Assembly: GCA_016776605.1 (NCBI GenBank) | Contig: JADHTB010000005.1 | Location: 230,294-294,293, forward strand | DNA: 64,000 nucleotides | Direction of reading: 5' to 3' | Source: Alphaproteobacteria bacterium | Lineage (GTDB): Bacteria; Pseudomonadota; Alphaproteobacteria; GCA-2731375 | In this document: piece after piece, positions 1-8,942 of the stretch | Layout of the letters: the number at the start of each line of letters is the position of its first letter | Position numbering within the stretch: position 1 is the stretch's first letter | Notes under the pieces: model-generated | The model's input: only the letters and a program-made list of their open reading frames with translations | The model's database searches: none | Told to the model about the DNA's origin: nothing | Made by a program: the position numbers and the translations under genes

Positions 1-2
1 TG

Positions 3-908
3 ATGGATGGCAAGGTCGCGTTGGTGACCGGCGCCGGACGCGGCATTGGCCGCGCCGTGGCGATCAATCTGGCGGCGGCCGGCGCGCAAGTGGTGGTCAA
101 TGATTTTGGCGGCGGCCTGCACGGCGAAGAGACGGACCAGACACCGGCGGATGAAGTCGTGGCCGAGATTAAGGCGAATGGCGGCGCGGCCGCGGCAAAC
201 CAGGCATCGGTGGCCGAGGCGGACGGCGCCGCCAGCATGGTACAGACGGCCATCGACAGTTTTGGCAAGATCGATGCGGTGGTCAACGTGGCCGGTATCC
301 TGCGCGATGCTTACTTTCACAAGATGGCGCCCGAAGAATGGAAGGCCGTCATCGATGTGCACCTGAACGGCACCTATAATGTCTCACGCGCGGCCATGGA
401 ACATTTCCGCGCCCAGCAATCCGGCGCCTTCGTGCATTTCACTTCCACTTCCGGGTTGGTGGGCAACGTCGGTCAGGCCAATTATGCCGCCGCGAAAATG
501 GGCATCGTGGGCCTGTCCCGGGTGATCGCCATGGAAGGGGAGCGTTTCAACGTCCGCTCTAACTGCATCTCGCCCTTTGCCTGGACCCGGATGATCGAGG
601 CGATCCCGGTGACATCGGATGAAATGGCCGCATCGTTCGAAAAATTCCGCCAGAATGCCTCCGCCGAACATGTCGCCCCGGTGGCGACTTATCTGTGCAG
701 CGAGGCGGCCAAAGACGTGACCGGCAATATCTTTGGCGTGCGCGGCAACGAGATCTATCTTATGAGCCAGCCCCGCCCCATCCGTACCCTGCACAAGGGC
801 GACGGCTGGACGCCCGAGGATCTGGCCGCGACCCTGGAACCGGCCCTGCGTCATGATCTATACGGCCTGGAAGGCAGCGGCGACTATTATGCCTGGGACC
901 CTATTTAA
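3..908 (+). CDS. SDR family oxidoreductase (MFE-2-like 3-hydroxyacyl-CoA dehydrogenase type)
   Basis: Short-chain dehydrogenase/reductase, probably oxidising a 3-hydroxyacyl-CoA or related alcohol with NAD(P). The N-terminal Rossmann motif TGAGRGIGR is followed by an NDFGG stretch and a long insert before the second strand, as in the SDR domain of peroxisomal multifunctional enzyme 2. The NVAG motif, a Ser in TSTSG and the catalytic YAAAK are all present. The C-terminal tail of about 50 residues is longer than in a minimal SDR. The ATG lies 3 bp from the window edge and an in-frame start further upstream is possible, so the N-terminus may be a few residues short. First gene of a tight co-directional run ending with the ZnuA-like gene. 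Substrate unknown. Confidence 0.85.
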   Translation: MDGKVALVTGAGRGIGRAVAINLAAAGAQVVVNDFGGGLHGEETDQTPADEVVAEIKANGGAAAANQASVAEADGAASMVQTAIDSFGKIDAVVNVAGILRDAYFHKMAPEEWKAVIDVHLNGTYNVSRAAMEHFRAQQSGAFVHFTSTSGLVGNVGQANYAAAKMGIVGLSRVIAMEGERFNVRSNCISPFAWTRMIEAIPVTSDEMAASFEKFRQNASAEHVAPVATYLCSEAAKDVTGNIFGVRGNEIYLMSQPRPIRTLHKGDGWTPEDLAATLEPALRHDLYGLEGSGDYYAWDPI

Positions 909-942
909 TCCCCAAATAATCTACTGAAGGAATATCCAGAAT

Positions 943-1572
943 ATGTATTTCGATCCCAAGGACGGCATGAGGCCGCCGCCATTCAAACACTCGGTTTACA
1001 ATGCCCTGGTCGTGCCCCGGCCCATTGGCTGGATTTCGACCCTCAGTCCGGACGGCGTGATCAACCTGGCGCCGTATAGCTTTTTCAACGCGCTTTGTGG
1101 CGATCCGCCCTGTGTGATGTATTGCCCGAACGGCTACAAGACCGGCACGACCGAGCCAAAGGATTCGCTGACCAACGTGCGGCAGACCGGCGAGTTTGTA
1201 TTCAACATGTGCACCTTTGATTTGCTGGAACCCATGAACGCCACCTCGGCCCATGTGCCGGCCAGCGTCGATGAAATGGCCGCCGCCGGCCTGGACGCCA
1301 TAGCCTGCGAACAGGTCAAGCCGCCACGGGTGGGGAATTCGCCCATCGCGCTGGAATGCAAAGTGTTGCAAATCATTGATTTGCCGGCATCCCGGACCGG
1401 CGTCCCCAATACCACGGTGATCGGCCAGGTGGTGGGTATCCATATCGACGACGACGTAATTGTCGATGGCATGGTCGATGCGCGTAAGCTCAAACCCCTG
1501 GCGCGCCTGGGCTATCTGGATTACGCGGTCATCACGCCGGAAAGTATCTTCAGCGTGCCGCGGCCGGATTAG
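943..1572 (+). CDS. Flavin reductase family protein
   Basis: FMN-binding split-barrel protein of about 209 residues, the usual size for the flavin reductase-like family that supplies reduced flavin to monooxygenases or acts directly as an NAD(P)H:flavin oxidoreductase. Visible family signatures are VVPRPIGWISTLSPDG near residue 25, the APYSFFNALCGDPP stretch, and a TGEFVFNMCT segment. An AAGGA ribosome site lies about a dozen bases before the ATG. It starts 34 bp after the SDR and ends 8 bp before the aminotransferase, so co-transcription is likely. No partner monooxygenase is visible in the window. Family call firm, substrate unknown. Confidence 0.85.
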   Translation: MYFDPKDGMRPPPFKHSVYNALVVPRPIGWISTLSPDGVINLAPYSFFNALCGDPPCVMYCPNGYKTGTTEPKDSLTNVRQTGEFVFNMCTFDLLEPMNATSAHVPASVDEMAAAGLDAIACEQVKPPRVGNSPIALECKVLQIIDLPASRTGVPNTTVIGQVVGIHIDDDVIVDGMVDARKLKPLARLGYLDYAVITPESIFSVPRPD

Positions 1573-1580
1573 AGGTTACC

Positions 1581-2483
1581 ATGGCCGGGGGCACCCACGA
1601 CTATCTGGACGATCCGCGCAACGGAACCATCCGGATCTCCATCAATGGCGAGATGTTTCCCCGGGACGAGGCCAAGGTTTCGGTGTTCGATTCCGGCTTC
1701 ATGCTGGGCGATGGGGTGTGGGAGGGTATCCGCCTGCATCGCGGGCGCCTGCTGTTTCTGGAGGCGCATCTGGATCGTCTGTATGAAGGCGCCAAGGCCA
1801 TCGATATGGACATCGGGCTGAGCCGGGAGGAGATGCGGGCCAGGCTCCAGGCCGTACTGGACGCCAACGCAATGGACACGGATGTCCACATTCGCCTGAT
1901 GGTTACCCGTGGGGTGAAATCCACGCCCTATCAACACCCCAGGGTGACCATCACGCCGCCGACCGTTGTTATCATTCCGGAATTCAAGGTGGCAGCGGCA
2001 GGGGCGGGCCTTCGTCTGGCCACGGTGCATGTGCGCCGGGGGGCGCCGGATGTGCAGGATCCGCGCCTGAACAGTCATAGCAAATTGAACTGTATTCTGG
2101 CCTGCATTCAGGCCGACAAGGCCGGCGCCGACGAAGCCCTGATGCTGGACCCCCATGGCTTTGTCGCGACCTGTAATTCGACCCATTTTTTCATTGTCCG
2201 CAAGGGCGAGGTCTGGACGTCGTCCGGGCGTTACTGTCTGGCCGGCATCACCCGCGCCAACGTTCTGGCGCTGTGCCGGGACAATGGCATCGTGGCATTG
2301 GAAAAGGATTTCAGCCTGATCGATGTCTATGGCGCCGACGAGGCCTTTGTCACCGGTACCTTCGCCGGCTTGATCCCGGTGAATGACATCGATGGCCGTA
2401 ATATTGGCGGCGAAGGCTGCCCGGTAACAGCGCGGCTGCAGGGCCTGTACCGCGCGCTGTGTGACCGGGAAGCCCAGGGATAG
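1581..2483 (+). CDS. Class IV aminotransferase (branched-chain / D-amino acid type)
   Basis: PLP-dependent fold-type IV aminotransferase of 300 residues. The PLP lysine is recognisable in NSHSKLN (about K168), and the family glutamate is expected in the DEALMLD segment that follows. FDSGFMLGDGVWEG near residue 40 is the typical N-terminal signature. These enzymes interconvert branched-chain or D-amino acids and keto acids; the sequence alone does not decide between ilvE-like and dat-like activity. A GAGG ribosome site sits 5 bp before the ATG. The stop codon is 4 bp before the preferred start of the sulfotransferase-like gene, suggesting translational coupling. Confidence 0.85.
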   Translation: MAGGTHDYLDDPRNGTIRISINGEMFPRDEAKVSVFDSGFMLGDGVWEGIRLHRGRLLFLEAHLDRLYEGAKAIDMDIGLSREEMRARLQAVLDANAMDTDVHIRLMVTRGVKSTPYQHPRVTITPPTVVIIPEFKVAAAGAGLRLATVHVRRGAPDVQDPRLNSHSKLNCILACIQADKAGADEALMLDPHGFVATCNSTHFFIVRKGEVWTSSGRYCLAGITRANVLALCRDNGIVALEKDFSLIDVYGADEAFVTGTFAGLIPVNDIDGRNIGGEGCPVTARLQGLYRALCDREAQG

Positions 2484-2487
2484 GCCG

Positions 2488-3234
2488 GTGACAAGCCGTT
2501 CCGGGGCGGTCCGGATCGCCATGTGGTCGGGTCCGCGCAATATTTCCACCGCCATGCTGCGGGCTTTCGAGAATCGGGCCGATACCTTTGTCTGGGACGA
2601 ACCGTTCTACGCCCATTATCTGGCCGAAACAGGGCTGGATCATGCCATGGCGGCGGAGATCATCGCCGCCTATGAAACCGATTGGAAAAAGGTAGCGGCC
2701 CGTGCCACGGGTCCGGTCCCCGAAGGCAAGAGCTTGTTCTATCAAAAACATATGACCCATCATCTACTGCCCCCTATGGACCTGGCCTGGCTGGATGGCG
2801 TCAACAACGCGTTCCTGATCCGAGATCCGGCGCGGGTTTTGCTCTCGTATTTGGACAAACGGGCAAACGTGACATTGGAGGATCTGGGGCTGCCGCAACA
2901 ACAACGGCTATTCGAAACGGTCCGGCGGCGCACGGGTAGGGCCCCGCCGGTTTTGGATGCCGACGATGTGCTGGCCGATCCCAAAACCATGTTGGATGCG
3001 CTGTGCCGGGCACTCGGGATCAGCTTTGATCCCGCCATGCTGTCCTGGCCGGCGGGTCGGCGGGTCAGCGATGGGCTTTGGGCAGCGCACTGGTATGGCG
3101 CGGTGGAGAAATCCACTCACTTCATGGCGCCGGCCGGGGCCAGCCGTTCCGTCCCCGATCATCTCCAAGGCCTCCTTGCCGCCGCCCAGCCCTATTATCA
3201 GGCCTTGCGCGCGCACCGCCTTGGCGGAAATTAG
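2488..3234 (+). CDS. Sulfotransferase-like P-loop protein
   Basis: About 248 residues, beginning with a P-loop-like segment IAMWSGPRNISTAM that matches the phosphosulfate-binding loop of sulfotransferase-fold proteins, followed by LIRDPARVLLSYL, which resembles the second (3-prime phosphate) motif. A GTG start at 2488 is chosen because it lies 4 bp after the preceding stop; an in-frame GTG at 2461 would overlap the aminotransferase by 23 bp. The role is uncertain. The immediate pairing with a class IV aminotransferase suggests a linked metabolic step, but that is inference only. Confidence 0.75.
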   Translation: MTSRSGAVRIAMWSGPRNISTAMLRAFENRADTFVWDEPFYAHYLAETGLDHAMAAEIIAAYETDWKKVAARATGPVPEGKSLFYQKHMTHHLLPPMDLAWLDGVNNAFLIRDPARVLLSYLDKRANVTLEDLGLPQQQRLFETVRRRTGRAPPVLDADDVLADPKTMLDALCRALGISFDPAMLSWPAGRRVSDGLWAAHWYGAVEKSTHFMAPAGASRSVPDHLQGLLAAAQPYYQALRAHRLGGN

Positions 3235-3245
3235 GATCGATCGGC

Positions 3246-4157
3246 ATGCGGATTTTCCTTCTGGCTCTGTTTTTTCTGGGCGCGGCTCCCGCCCTGGCCG
3301 CCGGGCCCAAGGTGGTGGTGACATTGAAACCGGTGCACAGCCTGGTCAGCGGCGTGATGGCCGGCATCGGCCAGCCGCATCTGCTGTTGGCGGCGGGGGC
3401 CGATCCTCACAGCCACGCCATGCGCCCGTCAGAGGCGCGTGCCCTGGCGGCGGCCGATGCGGTATTCTGGATTGGCCCGACCCTGGAAGGTTACCTGCAA
3501 AAACCGCTGGCCAGTCTGGCCGCGAAGGCCAGGGTCGTTGCATTATCAGACGGCCCCGGCGTCATTCTTCTGCCTGCCCGTGAGGGCGGCATTTGGCGAC
3601 AGGATCACGATCACGGCCAGCATGAACATTCCCGCGATCCCCATATCTGGCTGGACCCGCGCAATGCCCAGGCCATGGTGGGCCAGGTGGTGACGGTGCT
3701 GGCTCAACTTGATCCCGGCAATGACGGAGCCTACCGCCGCAACGGCGTCAGGGTCATCGCCGGCTTGGTGGCGCTGGAGGCGGAGATCGCCCGGCAGTTG
3801 GCATCCGTCCGCGCCCTGCCCTACATGGTTCTGCACGATGCGTATCAATATTTTGAAGCCCGGTTTTACACGAACGCTCTGGGCGCCATCGCCGTGGCGC
3901 CGGACCGGAAACCAGGGGCACGGCGCATTGCGGCCATTCGCCAGCGCCTGGCCCAAGGCAAGGTGCGCTGCCTGTTTCGGGAAGCGCAATTCGCCGCCAA
4001 TCTAGTCGATACCTTGACCGCCGGCCTTGATGTGCGGGTTGCCGGCCTGGACCCCATCGGCCGCGATATCGCGGCCGGCCCGGACGCCTATGGCCGCATC
4101 CTGCGGCAACTTTCCGGCAGCATGGAAAATTGTCTGAGTTACAGCATAGGTCCCTGA
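3246..4157 (+). CDS. znuA: ZnuA-like metal ABC transporter substrate-binding protein
   Basis: Periplasmic zinc/manganese-binding protein of cluster A-1, 303 residues. It has a clear signal peptide (MRIF, then a hydrophobic stretch ending ALAA). Candidate metal ligands are the His in LKPVHS, the His pair in DPHSHAMRPSEA, the His in DPHIWLDP and the His in LHDAYQYF. A short His-rich loop (HDHGQHEH) precedes DPHIW, as in zinc-specific members. A longer open frame reaches back to 3078 inside the preceding gene, but the signal peptide and an AGGA motif place the start at 3246. No znuB, znuC or zur gene is in the window, so it is detached from its permease here. Gene symbol by family resemblance. 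Confidence 0.85.
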   Translation: MRIFLLALFFLGAAPALAAGPKVVVTLKPVHSLVSGVMAGIGQPHLLLAAGADPHSHAMRPSEARALAAADAVFWIGPTLEGYLQKPLASLAAKARVVALSDGPGVILLPAREGGIWRQDHDHGQHEHSRDPHIWLDPRNAQAMVGQVVTVLAQLDPGNDGAYRRNGVRVIAGLVALEAEIARQLASVRALPYMVLHDAYQYFEARFYTNALGAIAVAPDRKPGARRIAAIRQRLAQGKVRCLFREAQFAANLVDTLTAGLDVRVAGLDPIGRDIAAGPDAYGRILRQLSGSMENCLSYSIGP

Positions 4158-4178
4158 CGCGGCCCTGATTATGCCTGC

Positions 4179-5024
4179 CTACAGATCGTAGCGGACGCTC
4201 AGCATTATGGCGGTGGCGGAGACGTCATCGTCCGATGTGCCCAGGTAACGGGCATCAAGACCCAGATACCAGGATTGGTCGTACTGATAGGTGACACCGA
4301 CGATGGCCTGATAGGCGACTTCCGTCGAATCCTTGCCCTTGGCCACCTGGCTGCCGATGGTGGTGTCGTTGCTTTTCAGCTTGGCCAGGCCCAGGCCGGC
4401 GCCAACATAGGGCACGAAGGACGAGCCCATACGCACATCGTACAGCAGGTTGACCATGCCGGTGGCCATTTTCAGATCATTGCTTGGGGTCACGCTAGTG
4501 CCGCTTGCCGTAGCCGTGTCATAGCCGGCCGAGCGATAGGCGGCTTCCGCCTCTACCCGGAAATCCTGACCCAGGTAGGTGCCCAAGGCGGCCTGTCCGA
4601 CGAAGCCCGGATCAAATTCAATGCTATATGAGGTACTGGAGACAGTGCTGCCATCCACATCGTTCTGCAAATGCAGGCCGCCGCCGCCCGAAAGATAAAA
4701 GCGGCTGAACCATTCACCGCCCATGACATCCCCAAAAGGGCGCCATGGCTCGGATGTGGCGGCGCTTGCCTGATACATTGGCCTGGGCGGCTGGGTATAG
4801 CGCAGGGTGGGCGAGGGCGGTGCGATCGGCATCATGCCGTAACCGGGCGGCTGGGCGGTTGGCGCCCGGCCCTGGCTGGGCGCGGCGAACGGGTGCCCTT
4901 CGTTCAACATGGCGCTCATATCGTACATGCCGCCCTTGGTCCCGGCGCCGGCGGACGCCGCCACCATGAGGACGCCTAGACCAGCGCAAAGGCCTGCCGC
5001 ACTATAAAATACCCGCGAAAACAT
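4179..5024 (-). CDS. Outer-membrane beta-barrel protein
   Basis: Secreted protein of 281 residues with a signal peptide (LCAGLGVLMVAASAGAG) and a Pro/Gln/Tyr-rich linker over roughly residues 45-95. About 170 residues of alternating polar and hydrophobic strands follow (LSGGGGLHLQND, VEAEAAYRSAGYD, VPYVGAGLGLAKL, WYLGLDARYLGT), ending in a C-terminal LSVRYDL with the aromatic/hydrophobic pattern of outer-membrane proteins. It resembles OmpA/OmpW-like eight-stranded porin-family barrels. An AGAGGAG ribosome site precedes the ATG. It lies convergent to the ZnuA-like gene with 21 bp between stops and may be expressed separately from ada, given a GATAAT box in the 70-bp gap. Function unknown. Confidence 0.8.
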   Translation of the reverse strand: MFSRVFYSAAGLCAGLGVLMVAASAGAGTKGGMYDMSAMLNEGHPFAAPSQGRAPTAQPPGYGMMPIAPPSPTLRYTQPPRPMYQASAATSEPWRPFGDVMGGEWFSRFYLSGGGGLHLQNDVDGSTVSSTSYSIEFDPGFVGQAALGTYLGQDFRVEAEAAYRSAGYDTATASGTSVTPSNDLKMATGMVNLLYDVRMGSSFVPYVGAGLGLAKLKSNDTTIGSQVAKGKDSTEVAYQAIVGVTYQYDQSWYLGLDARYLGTSDDDVSATAIMLSVRYDL

Positions 5025-5094
5025 CGCCGTCTCCTCTCACAGAATTATCTGAAAAGAGAATAGCCCTTCATGCACGCCGGCGCAGCCGGGAAAT

Positions 5095-6165
5095 CTAGTT
5101 TTGTTTTTTTCGCTGTTCGCGTTCCCCGGCAAGCAAGGCGCGCTTGCGGTCCAGGCCCCAACGATAACCGCCCAGACCACCGTCGCCACGGATCACCCGG
5201 TGACAGGGAATGATCAATGAAACCGGATTGGTGGCGCAGCCCCTGGCGACCGCGCGGCGGGCCATGGGGTTGCCGCTGATGCGCTCGGCCATTTCGCTAT
5301 AGGTCCGCGTCATACCGGCGGGAATCTGCATCAATTCCTGCCAGACCCGGCGTTGGAAAGCGGTGCCCTGCACATCCAGGGGCAGATTAGGGTGCGGAAT
5401 GGCGCCTTCCAGATAGGCCACCACGGTCCGCACCCATTCGCCCAGGACAATCTCGTCCGCGACGATTTCGGCCAGCGGGTATTCCCGGCCCAATTCCGCG
5501 ATCAGGTGCCCGTCATCGCCCAGGGATAGGAAACAGACCCCCTGTGCGGTTGCCGCGACCATCAGGCGGCCCAGGGGCGAATCGGTAATGCTGTAGCCGA
5601 TTCGCGCACCCTTGCCCCCCTTGGCATAGCTGGCCGGCGTCATGCCCAGTTGCCCGTTGGCGCGTTCGTACAGACGCGAGGCCGCGCCATAACCGGCGTC
5701 GTACATGGCGTTGGTCACGCTTTCCCCTTGTTTCAGACCCTGGCGAAGGCGGGCCAGGCGACGCGCGTCGCCATATTGCGCCGGTGTCACACCCATCAGC
5801 CGCTTGAAGGTGCGCTGCAAGTGATGCGGGCTGCCGCCAACCTTGGCCGCGATGGCCGCCAGGCTGGGGCTGCCGTCGGCGCCTTGATCCCGTTCCTGAT
5901 CGATAAACCGGCAAATTTCGCGCACCCGTTGTACCGTGACGTCCGGGCTGGGACTTTCCGTTGGCCGGCAGCGTTTGCAGGCGCGGAAGCCTTCCTGTTC
6001 CGCCGCCTCGGGCAGATCAAAAAAGCGCACGTTGCGGCGCAGCGGGCGGCGGGACGCACAGGTCGGCCGGCAATAGATACCGGTGGAGGTTACGGCGTAG
6101 ACGAAGCGGCCATCGGCGGCGCCATCGCGCCCTTGTACGGCCTGCCAGCGGCTTTGATCGGTCAT
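5095..6165 (-). CDS. ada: Bifunctional Ada DNA repair protein / transcriptional activator
   Basis: Methyltransferase-regulator that repairs methylphosphotriesters and O6-methylguanine and activates the adaptive response. All three modules are visible: an N-terminal zinc domain with C32, C36, C63 and C66 (YCRPTC and ACKRC), an AraC-type helix-turn-helix (HHLQRTFKRLMGVTPAQY), and a C-terminal Ogt domain with the acceptor cysteine in PCHRV. The 356 residues match the usual full length. An in-frame ATG at 6189 exists, but the ATG at 6165 has an AAAGGA site at proper spacing and is preferred. Divergent from the enoyl-CoA hydratase at 6297. No alkB or alkA is adjacent. Confidence 0.95.
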   Translation of the reverse strand: MTDQSRWQAVQGRDGAADGRFVYAVTSTGIYCRPTCASRRPLRRNVRFFDLPEAAEQEGFRACKRCRPTESPSPDVTVQRVREICRFIDQERDQGADGSPSLAAIAAKVGGSPHHLQRTFKRLMGVTPAQYGDARRLARLRQGLKQGESVTNAMYDAGYGAASRLYERANGQLGMTPASYAKGGKGARIGYSITDSPLGRLMVAATAQGVCFLSLGDDGHLIAELGREYPLAEIVADEIVLGEWVRTVVAYLEGAIPHPNLPLDVQGTAFQRRVWQELMQIPAGMTRTYSEMAERISGNPMARRAVARGCATNPVSLIIPCHRVIRGDGGLGGYRWGLDRKRALLAGEREQRKKQN

Positions 6166-6296
6166 GGCGTATGTTCCTTTATTCGTCATCGGTACGCCCT
6201 TTCTAAAATGCCCGCCAAAACGCCGCTATCCGTTGCTTGCGTCCGATATTATAGTCAATTGCGGAATTTGTGGCGGATAAGAATGGAGGCGGTGGC

Positions 6297-7079
6297 ATGG
6301 GTGATTTGGTCTTAATCAAGGACAGCAACCGGGTTCGCCTGCTGACACTGAACCGGCCCGAGGCCCTGAACGCCTGCAATGACGATGTTTATGATGCGCT
6401 GACGGCGGCGCTGCGCGAGGCGGCGGCGGACCCTGATCTGGCCGTGGTGGTGCTCACCGGCCAGGGCCGGGCCTTTTGCGCCGGCCAGGACCTGGCCGAA
6501 CTGGGCACCCCCCGCGTGCATGAAGACGGCCAACGGCATGGCTTCCCGCCGTTTATTGAACTGGTGGAAGCCTTTCCCAAACCCCTGATCGCCGCCGTCA
6601 ACGGCATTGGCATCGGCATTGGCCTGACCATTCTGCCCCATTGCGACCTGGTCCTGATGGCCGATGATGCGCGGTTGCGGGCGCCCTTTGTCACCTTGGG
6701 CGTCACGGCCGAAGCCGGCAGCAGTTTTCTGCTGCCCGCCATGATTGGCTGGGGCAACGCCGCGCATCTGTTGTACACGGCATCCTGGATCGATGCCGCC
6801 AAGGCGGTGGAGATCGGACTGGCCTGGAAAGCGGTGCCCAACGGCCAACTGATGGACGAGGCCATGGCGCTGGCCAGGGAAATCGCGCAAATGCCCATTG
6901 CCTCCCTGGTCACCACCAAGCAGATCCTGCTGGCCGGCCGCCTGGATGCGGTACGCCAGGCGCGGCAACGGGAAAACGATGCCTTCGCCCGTCTGGTCGG
7001 CGCGCCAGCCAACCGCGAGGCCATCGCCGCGTTTCAGGAAAAACGTCCGGCGGACTTCACCAACCTGCCGGCGGCATAG
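6297..7079 (+). CDS. Enoyl-CoA hydratase/isomerase family protein
   Basis: Crotonase-fold protein of about 260 residues. The first oxyanion-hole segment is FCAGQDLAEL and the second is NGIGIGIGLTILPHCDL, each supplying a backbone NH to the acyl-CoA thioester. The usual hydratase glutamates are not evident: the second catalytic region reads PFVTLGVTAEAGSSFLLP, so isomerase or other crotonase chemistry is possible. The ATG at 6297 has GGAGG 7 bp upstream and is preferred over an upstream GTG at 6270. It faces away from ada and towards the AtuA-family gene, its convergent neighbour. Exact reaction not resolved. Confidence 0.85.
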   Translation: MGDLVLIKDSNRVRLLTLNRPEALNACNDDVYDALTAALREAAADPDLAVVVLTGQGRAFCAGQDLAELGTPRVHEDGQRHGFPPFIELVEAFPKPLIAAVNGIGIGIGLTILPHCDLVLMADDARLRAPFVTLGVTAEAGSSFLLPAMIGWGNAAHLLYTASWIDAAKAVEIGLAWKAVPNGQLMDEAMALAREIAQMPIASLVTTKQILLAGRLDAVRQARQRENDAFARLVGAPANREAIAAFQEKRPADFTNLPAA

Positions 7080-7087
7080 CAGCTAAA

Positions 7088-8881
7088 CTACGCGGCCAGT
7101 TCGGCGGCCCAGCCGGTGGGGACTTCGATCTCCATTGCCAGCAGCACCTGGGCATAGGCCTTGGCCAGATTGTCGGTGTTGAGAGAGGCCATGCCGCCGC
7201 CGCCCAAGGCCTCGTGCAGAACAAAGTTCATGCCGCCGATGCCCGGCAGATCGAAACGCTCCACCGCGCCTTGGCAGACATGGGCGAAATGCGCTTTCAC
7301 CCGTGCGCAGGTTACCTGAGCCCGCAGCACGGGCAGATAATCGGCCCGGCGGGCGATCAGGCCGACGTTGGCCTTGTTGCCCTTGTCGCCGCTGCGGCCA
7401 TAACACAGCCGTATCAGCGCTACGGAAATTGTCTCTCCCGCGGGCGCCGCCGCCGCCACCGCCTTGGTTGTCTCGGAGGCGGAGGTGGTGAAGCCGCCCT
7501 GGGTCGGAACATCAGAGGGGAATGTCTGATCCCCCACCACCACGGTTGCCGGCACCGTTGATTTTTCCGCCAGGAACGAGAACATGCGCACCACGGGACC
7601 GGGGCTGGGCCGGCCGCCGCCGAAGCCCATGGTGCCCGGCGACATAGAGGTGCCGGCAGGCGCGAATTCCCGGGCGAAGATATTCAAGGCATCCTTGCTG
7701 TCATGGCGCACCGCCAGTTTCATCACCACTTCGCGGCTATTGGTGATGCCATTGGCGCCAAACATATCCTCGGCGCCAACGGTTTCGATCCGGGTTTCAC
7801 TGTAATCGCCCAGATTACGGGCCGCGAACATCTTGCGGGTGCGGGCCAGCACGGTTTCCGCCGTGCGCCGAGCCTTGGCGGCGGCATCGATGCCGCCGAT
7901 CACCAACAGGGCCTGATTGCGGTAGCCATCCTGGAAGGTGGTGGATACCTTGTAGGTAGAGGTCGGGGGCAGACCACGGGCCCCTGTGACCCGCACCAGG
8001 TTTTCGCCGACTTCCGTCATCCGCACCTGGGTAAAATCGCAGGTCACGTCGGGGCAGTAATAGGCGCCGGGATCACCGATTTCGTAGACCAGTTGTTCGG
8101 CCACCGAGCCGAAGCAGATCAGGCCGTCGGTCGCGGGCGGTTTGGACAGTACGAAGCTGCCGTCCGCCTCCACCTCGATGATCGGATAGCCAATGTTTTC
8201 CCAACTGCCCACGCGCTGCCAATCGGTGAACAGACCCCCCGTGCATTGCGGGCCGCATTCAATGATATGGCCGGCCAGTGTGCCGGCGGAAAGCTGGTCC
8301 AGATCTTCATCGCGCCAGCCGAATTCGTACATCAGCGGCCCCAAGGTCACGGCGCTATCGACACAGCGCCCGGTAATGACAATATCGGCGCCCTGGGCCA
8401 GGGCATCGGCGATGGGCCGGCCGCCCAGATAGGCGTTGGCGCTCATGATTTCGGGGGGGAAGCTCTCGCCCGAGAACATCTCGCGGACCCGGTTGGCGCG
8501 AAACTCGTCCGCCCTGTCCGTCAGATTATCGCCCAGAACCACCCCGATGGTCAGATCCACGCCGGCCTCGTCAATCAGCTTTTGCAAGGCGTCCCGGCAG
8601 GCCAGGGGATTGATGCCGCCGGCGTTGGTCACCACCTTGATGCCCTTTTCGGCGATATCGCGGATCAGGCCGCGCATGGTGACGGCGATGAAGTCGGTGG
8701 CATAACCGCTATCAGGCTGCCTGGCCTGGGCCTTGGCCAGGATCGACATGGTCACCTCGGCCAGATAATCGCTGACCAGATAATCGATGTTGCCGCCCTG
8801 CACCAATTGTGGCGCGGCCATGGCGCTATCGCCCCAAAAACCGCTGCTGCAACCAATCCGCACCGTCTTGCCGCTCATCAT
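7088..8881 (-). CDS. Acyclic terpene utilization AtuA-family protein (DUF1446)
   Basis: 597-residue protein of the AtuA family, named from acyclic terpene (citronellol/geraniol) utilisation in Pseudomonas, where its biochemical role is poorly defined. Recognisable segments are the N-terminal IGCSSGFWGDS, VVTNAGGINP, VITGRCVDSAV, and the C-terminal small domain with CYGRSGDKGNKANVGLIAR, so the full core plus ferredoxin-fold tail appears fused. Two ATGs are in tandem; GGGAGG lies 2 bp from the first and 5 bp from the second (8878). No other atu gene (carboxylase, citronellyl-CoA dehydrogenase) is adjacent. A small palindrome lies about 40-55 bp upstream. Confidence 0.85.
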   Translation of the reverse strand: MMSGKTVRIGCSSGFWGDSAMAAPQLVQGGNIDYLVSDYLAEVTMSILAKAQARQPDSGYATDFIAVTMRGLIRDIAEKGIKVVTNAGGINPLACRDALQKLIDEAGVDLTIGVVLGDNLTDRADEFRANRVREMFSGESFPPEIMSANAYLGGRPIADALAQGADIVITGRCVDSAVTLGPLMYEFGWRDEDLDQLSAGTLAGHIIECGPQCTGGLFTDWQRVGSWENIGYPIIEVEADGSFVLSKPPATDGLICFGSVAEQLVYEIGDPGAYYCPDVTCDFTQVRMTEVGENLVRVTGARGLPPTSTYKVSTTFQDGYRNQALLVIGGIDAAAKARRTAETVLARTRKMFAARNLGDYSETRIETVGAEDMFGANGITNSREVVMKLAVRHDSKDALNIFAREFAPAGTSMSPGTMGFGGGRPSPGPVVRMFSFLAEKSTVPATVVVGDQTFPSDVPTQGGFTTSASETTKAVAAAAPAGETISVALIRLCYGRSGDKGNKANVGLIARRADYLPVLRAQVTCARVKAHFAHVCQGAVERFDLPGIGGMNFVLHEALGGGGMASLNTDNLAKAYAQVLLAMEIEVPTGWAAELAA

Positions 8882-8927
8882 CGCCTCCCTACAAGAATAT
8901 GCCGACTACCATCATAGTCCGAACAAA

Positions 8928-8942
8928 ATGCCGAAACGGCAT
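8928..8942. promoter_or_regulatory. Perfect inverted repeat ATGCCG-aaa-CGGCAT upstream of the AtuA-family gene
   Basis: A 6-bp arm inverted repeat with a 3-nt spacer sits in the 187-bp divergent region between the AtuA-family gene and dapF, about 46 bp before the former. Symmetry, size and location suit a regulator operator, but it could also be a chance hairpin. No regulator gene is adjacent. Confidence 0.3.

Noticed and set aside
7703..8917. 404-codon frame opposite the AtuA-family gene
   Set aside because: Shadow of the minus-strand gene; His/Gly/Gln-rich translation without any domain.
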